Assembly (NCBI GenBank): GCA_963844055.1
Contig: CAWJMN010000001.1
Location: 1,612,001 to 1,676,000, forward strand
From: CAWJMN01 sp963844055
Lineage (GTDB): Bacteria; Planctomycetota; Planctomycetia; Pirellulales; Pirellulaceae
Direction: 5' to 3'
DNA: 64,000 bases
Both the position numbers and the translations under genes were made by a program. Below the pieces are notes generated by a model that did no database searches, had not been told where the DNA came from, and saw only the letters and a list, made by a program, of their open reading frames with translations. Position 1 is the stretch's first letter; every line of letters starts with the position of its first letter. Positions 62,639 to 64,000 of the stretch are shown here, piece by piece.

Positions 62639-63108
62639 CGATCTACACTCCCATTGCCGGCCGCAAGTGCAAGCTCTACGTCAACACTGGGACGTTCACG
62701 ACGCCGGTCTGGACCGAGGCCAAACTGGCTGGCGACGTCAAACTGCCACGCGGGACGGAGCTTACTGGTGTGCCTGTCCGTGCCAGCAAGTTTAACTTAA
62801 GCCATCCGGTGGGCGAGGACATCGGCGTCGACTTCACCTATACGCCTGTGAAGGGCATGGCGGATACGGTGTTTGCCAAGATGTACGAGTCCAAGAATTC
62901 GGATGATCCGGCCCCCATCCACATCGCCTGTTGTGATGGACCGATCGCTACTGCCGGCACGTACGTCGCCGAGCTCTTTGGCTACCTGAAGAAGTTCGAC
63001 GAGGGGCAAGAGACGAAGAACGTCAAACAGATCGATTGCTCCTTCAAGCCGGGACTCGTGTTCGATGGCACGACGCTGTTGGAGCCAGATTGCTACATTG
63101 CGGAGTAA
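62635..63108 (+). CDS. Tail tube-like protein
   Basis: 157 residues, MTIYTPIAGRKCKLYVNTGTFTTPVWTEAKLAGDVKLPRGTELTGVPVRASKFNLSH, then a beta-rich centre and KKFDEGQETKNVKQIDCSFKPG. The strand pattern and the position before the chaperone gene fit a siphovirus tail tube protein. Confidence 0.6.
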   Translation: MTIYTPIAGRKCKLYVNTGTFTTPVWTEAKLAGDVKLPRGTELTGVPVRASKFNLSHPVGEDIGVDFTYTPVKGMADTVFAKMYESKNSDDPAPIHIACCDGPIATAGTYVAELFGYLKKFDEGQETKNVKQIDCSFKPGLVFDGTTLLEPDCYIAE

Positions 63109-63110
63109 CC

Positions 63111-63894
63111 ATGAATCCCAAGATGACAGACAAGAAGGGTCGCGATTGGACCATCGCGATCGAAATCGATGTGGCGAGGAAGATACTTGCCTCCTTCCGC
63201 ATCGACTTTGCCAACTCTCATGACCCCAAGTCAGGCCTGGATCGTCTTCAGAATTACAACGTTCTGGCAGACGTCCTGTTTGTCTTCGTCGAGGATCAAC
63301 TCAAATCGCAAAACGTCAGCAAAGATGAGTTCTTTGCCTCGTGCGACGGGCCCGCTCTCGCGAGTGGCTTCGACGCGATTATGGAGGCCTTGGTGCTTTT
63401 TACCCCGCCGGCGATGAAGCCGGCGATGGAAGCACTCCTCGTAGCCTCCCGGGAACACGACAAGGCGAAGGCGATGAGGATCGTGGAGACGCTCCAGGGC
63501 GATGCTATCCAGCAGACCTTGTCGAAGAACCTGAACCAACTCCAGAGCCAGAGGAGAGCCAGGTGGAGAAGAACCTGGAAGCGTCGATAACTGGGAGCGA
63601 ATCGACGAGTACCAAGCTCTCCTCGGAATCTCGATAGGGCATCTGACCATTCGTCGATTGGTGGCCATGGTGACAATGTTGCAGACGCGGCGGTGGGACC
63701 ACACGGCCGCGATCATGGCACAGCTTGCTAACGCTCATCGAGATCCGGAGAAACGCTCCTCGCCGTACCAGATGGATGACTTCCATCCCTATCTGTTGGC
63801 CGAGAAGAAACGGCAGCAAGATCGATCAGCAGTCTCCAGTCTCCGAGCCTATGTCTCTCGGAACATGAAACAGCAACAATCTCGATCTGTTTAG
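63111..63894 (+). CDS. Tail assembly chaperone region, reading crosses frames
   Basis: ATG at 63111 with GGAG upstream. The first part is MTDKKGRDWTIAIEIDVARKILASFRID to GDAIQQT. An acidic stretch, LVEEPEPTPEPEESQVEKNL, follows in the -1 frame. A third frame then gives DNWERIDEYQALLGISIGHLTIRR, ending at 63894. Siphoviruses make two tail chaperones by a programmed frameshift at exactly this place in gene order. Here single missing bases (a C in CAGACC and one near 63585) explain the breaks just as well. Which is true cannot be decided from sequence. Confidence 0.55.
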
Positions 63895-63903
63895 GAGGTT
63901 GCC

Positions 63904-64000
63904 GTGGAGTTCAGTTTCGAGGTCAAGCGAGCGTTCTTTGATAAAGAGGACGTGATCAAGCGTATCGAATCCGCTCGCCTTCAGATGCTCCTGAAGGCGG
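63904..64000 (+). CDS. Next tail-region gene, cut by window end
   Basis: GTG at 63904 behind a strong AGGAGG (63894-63899 area). The 32 visible codons read MEFSFEVKRAFFDKEDVIKRI. Too little to name; a tail completion or tape-measure gene would be expected. Confidence 0.5.
   Translation, partial: MEFSFEVKRAFFDKEDVIKRIESARLQMLLKA

Noticed and set aside
1..64000. CRISPR array
   Set aside because: No series of short identical repeats with regular spacers was seen.

Overview
The window looks like chromosome of a planctomycete, probably in or near the Pirellulaceae, followed by the left part of an integrated siphovirus-like prophage. The evidence is family content: two large secreted proteins of the planctomycete cytochrome type (CxxCH, DUF1549, DUF1553), a DUF1501 Tat-exported protein paired with one of them, many secreted proteins of unknown role, and prophage genes of HK97/lambda-like layout. 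No 16S gene or other species marker is present, so the genus is inference.

Layout. 1-5.2 kb: a partial PSD1-type gene, a Tyr-rich secreted protein, a Tat-exported intradiol dioxygenase and a one-heme secreted protein. 5.4-23 kb (minus strand): a Ca2+-type P-type ATPase, a giant cyclic beta-1,2-glucan synthase (NdvB-like), a receiver-MpsC protein, a four-PAS hybrid histidine kinase and a UDP-sugar pyrophosphorylase. 23-34 kb (minus strand): a run of small envelope and stress genes (catalase family, lmo0937 family, CsbD, ferritin-like, DUF3309, CsrA, two related repeat-domain proteins, lipoproteins, a degenerate receiver). Two copies of an RNA-like element with an intrinsic terminator lie in this run. 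34-40 kb: a stand-alone MpsC-type protein, a transposase remnant and the PSD1/DUF1501 pair. 40-48.8 kb: an amidohydrolase and beta-carbonic anhydrase pair, a CE1-type esterase and several small orphan genes separated by copies of a dispersed repeat. 48.8-64 kb: prophage.

The prophage edge is marked by the 3' part of a tRNA-Arg(ACG) gene followed by that tRNA's terminator, as expected for integration into a tRNA. Then come a holin-like protein, a lipoprotein, a papain-like peptidase, a lipid desaturase of the CarF/PEDS1 family, a thioredoxin-like protein, a ParB-methyltransferase fusion, a terminase, and portal, protease, capsid and tail genes. No integrase is visible; it should lie beyond the right edge.

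A striking feature is the number of reading-frame breaks in otherwise well-conserved genes. The P-type ATPase has two, the glucan synthase three, the pyrophosphorylase one, and the prophage structural genes more than ten. Three of the four chromosomal-type +1 breaks fall on the same heptamer, GCTNAGC, in the same codon phase. These may be assembly errors, real mutations or recoding; the sequence alone cannot decide.
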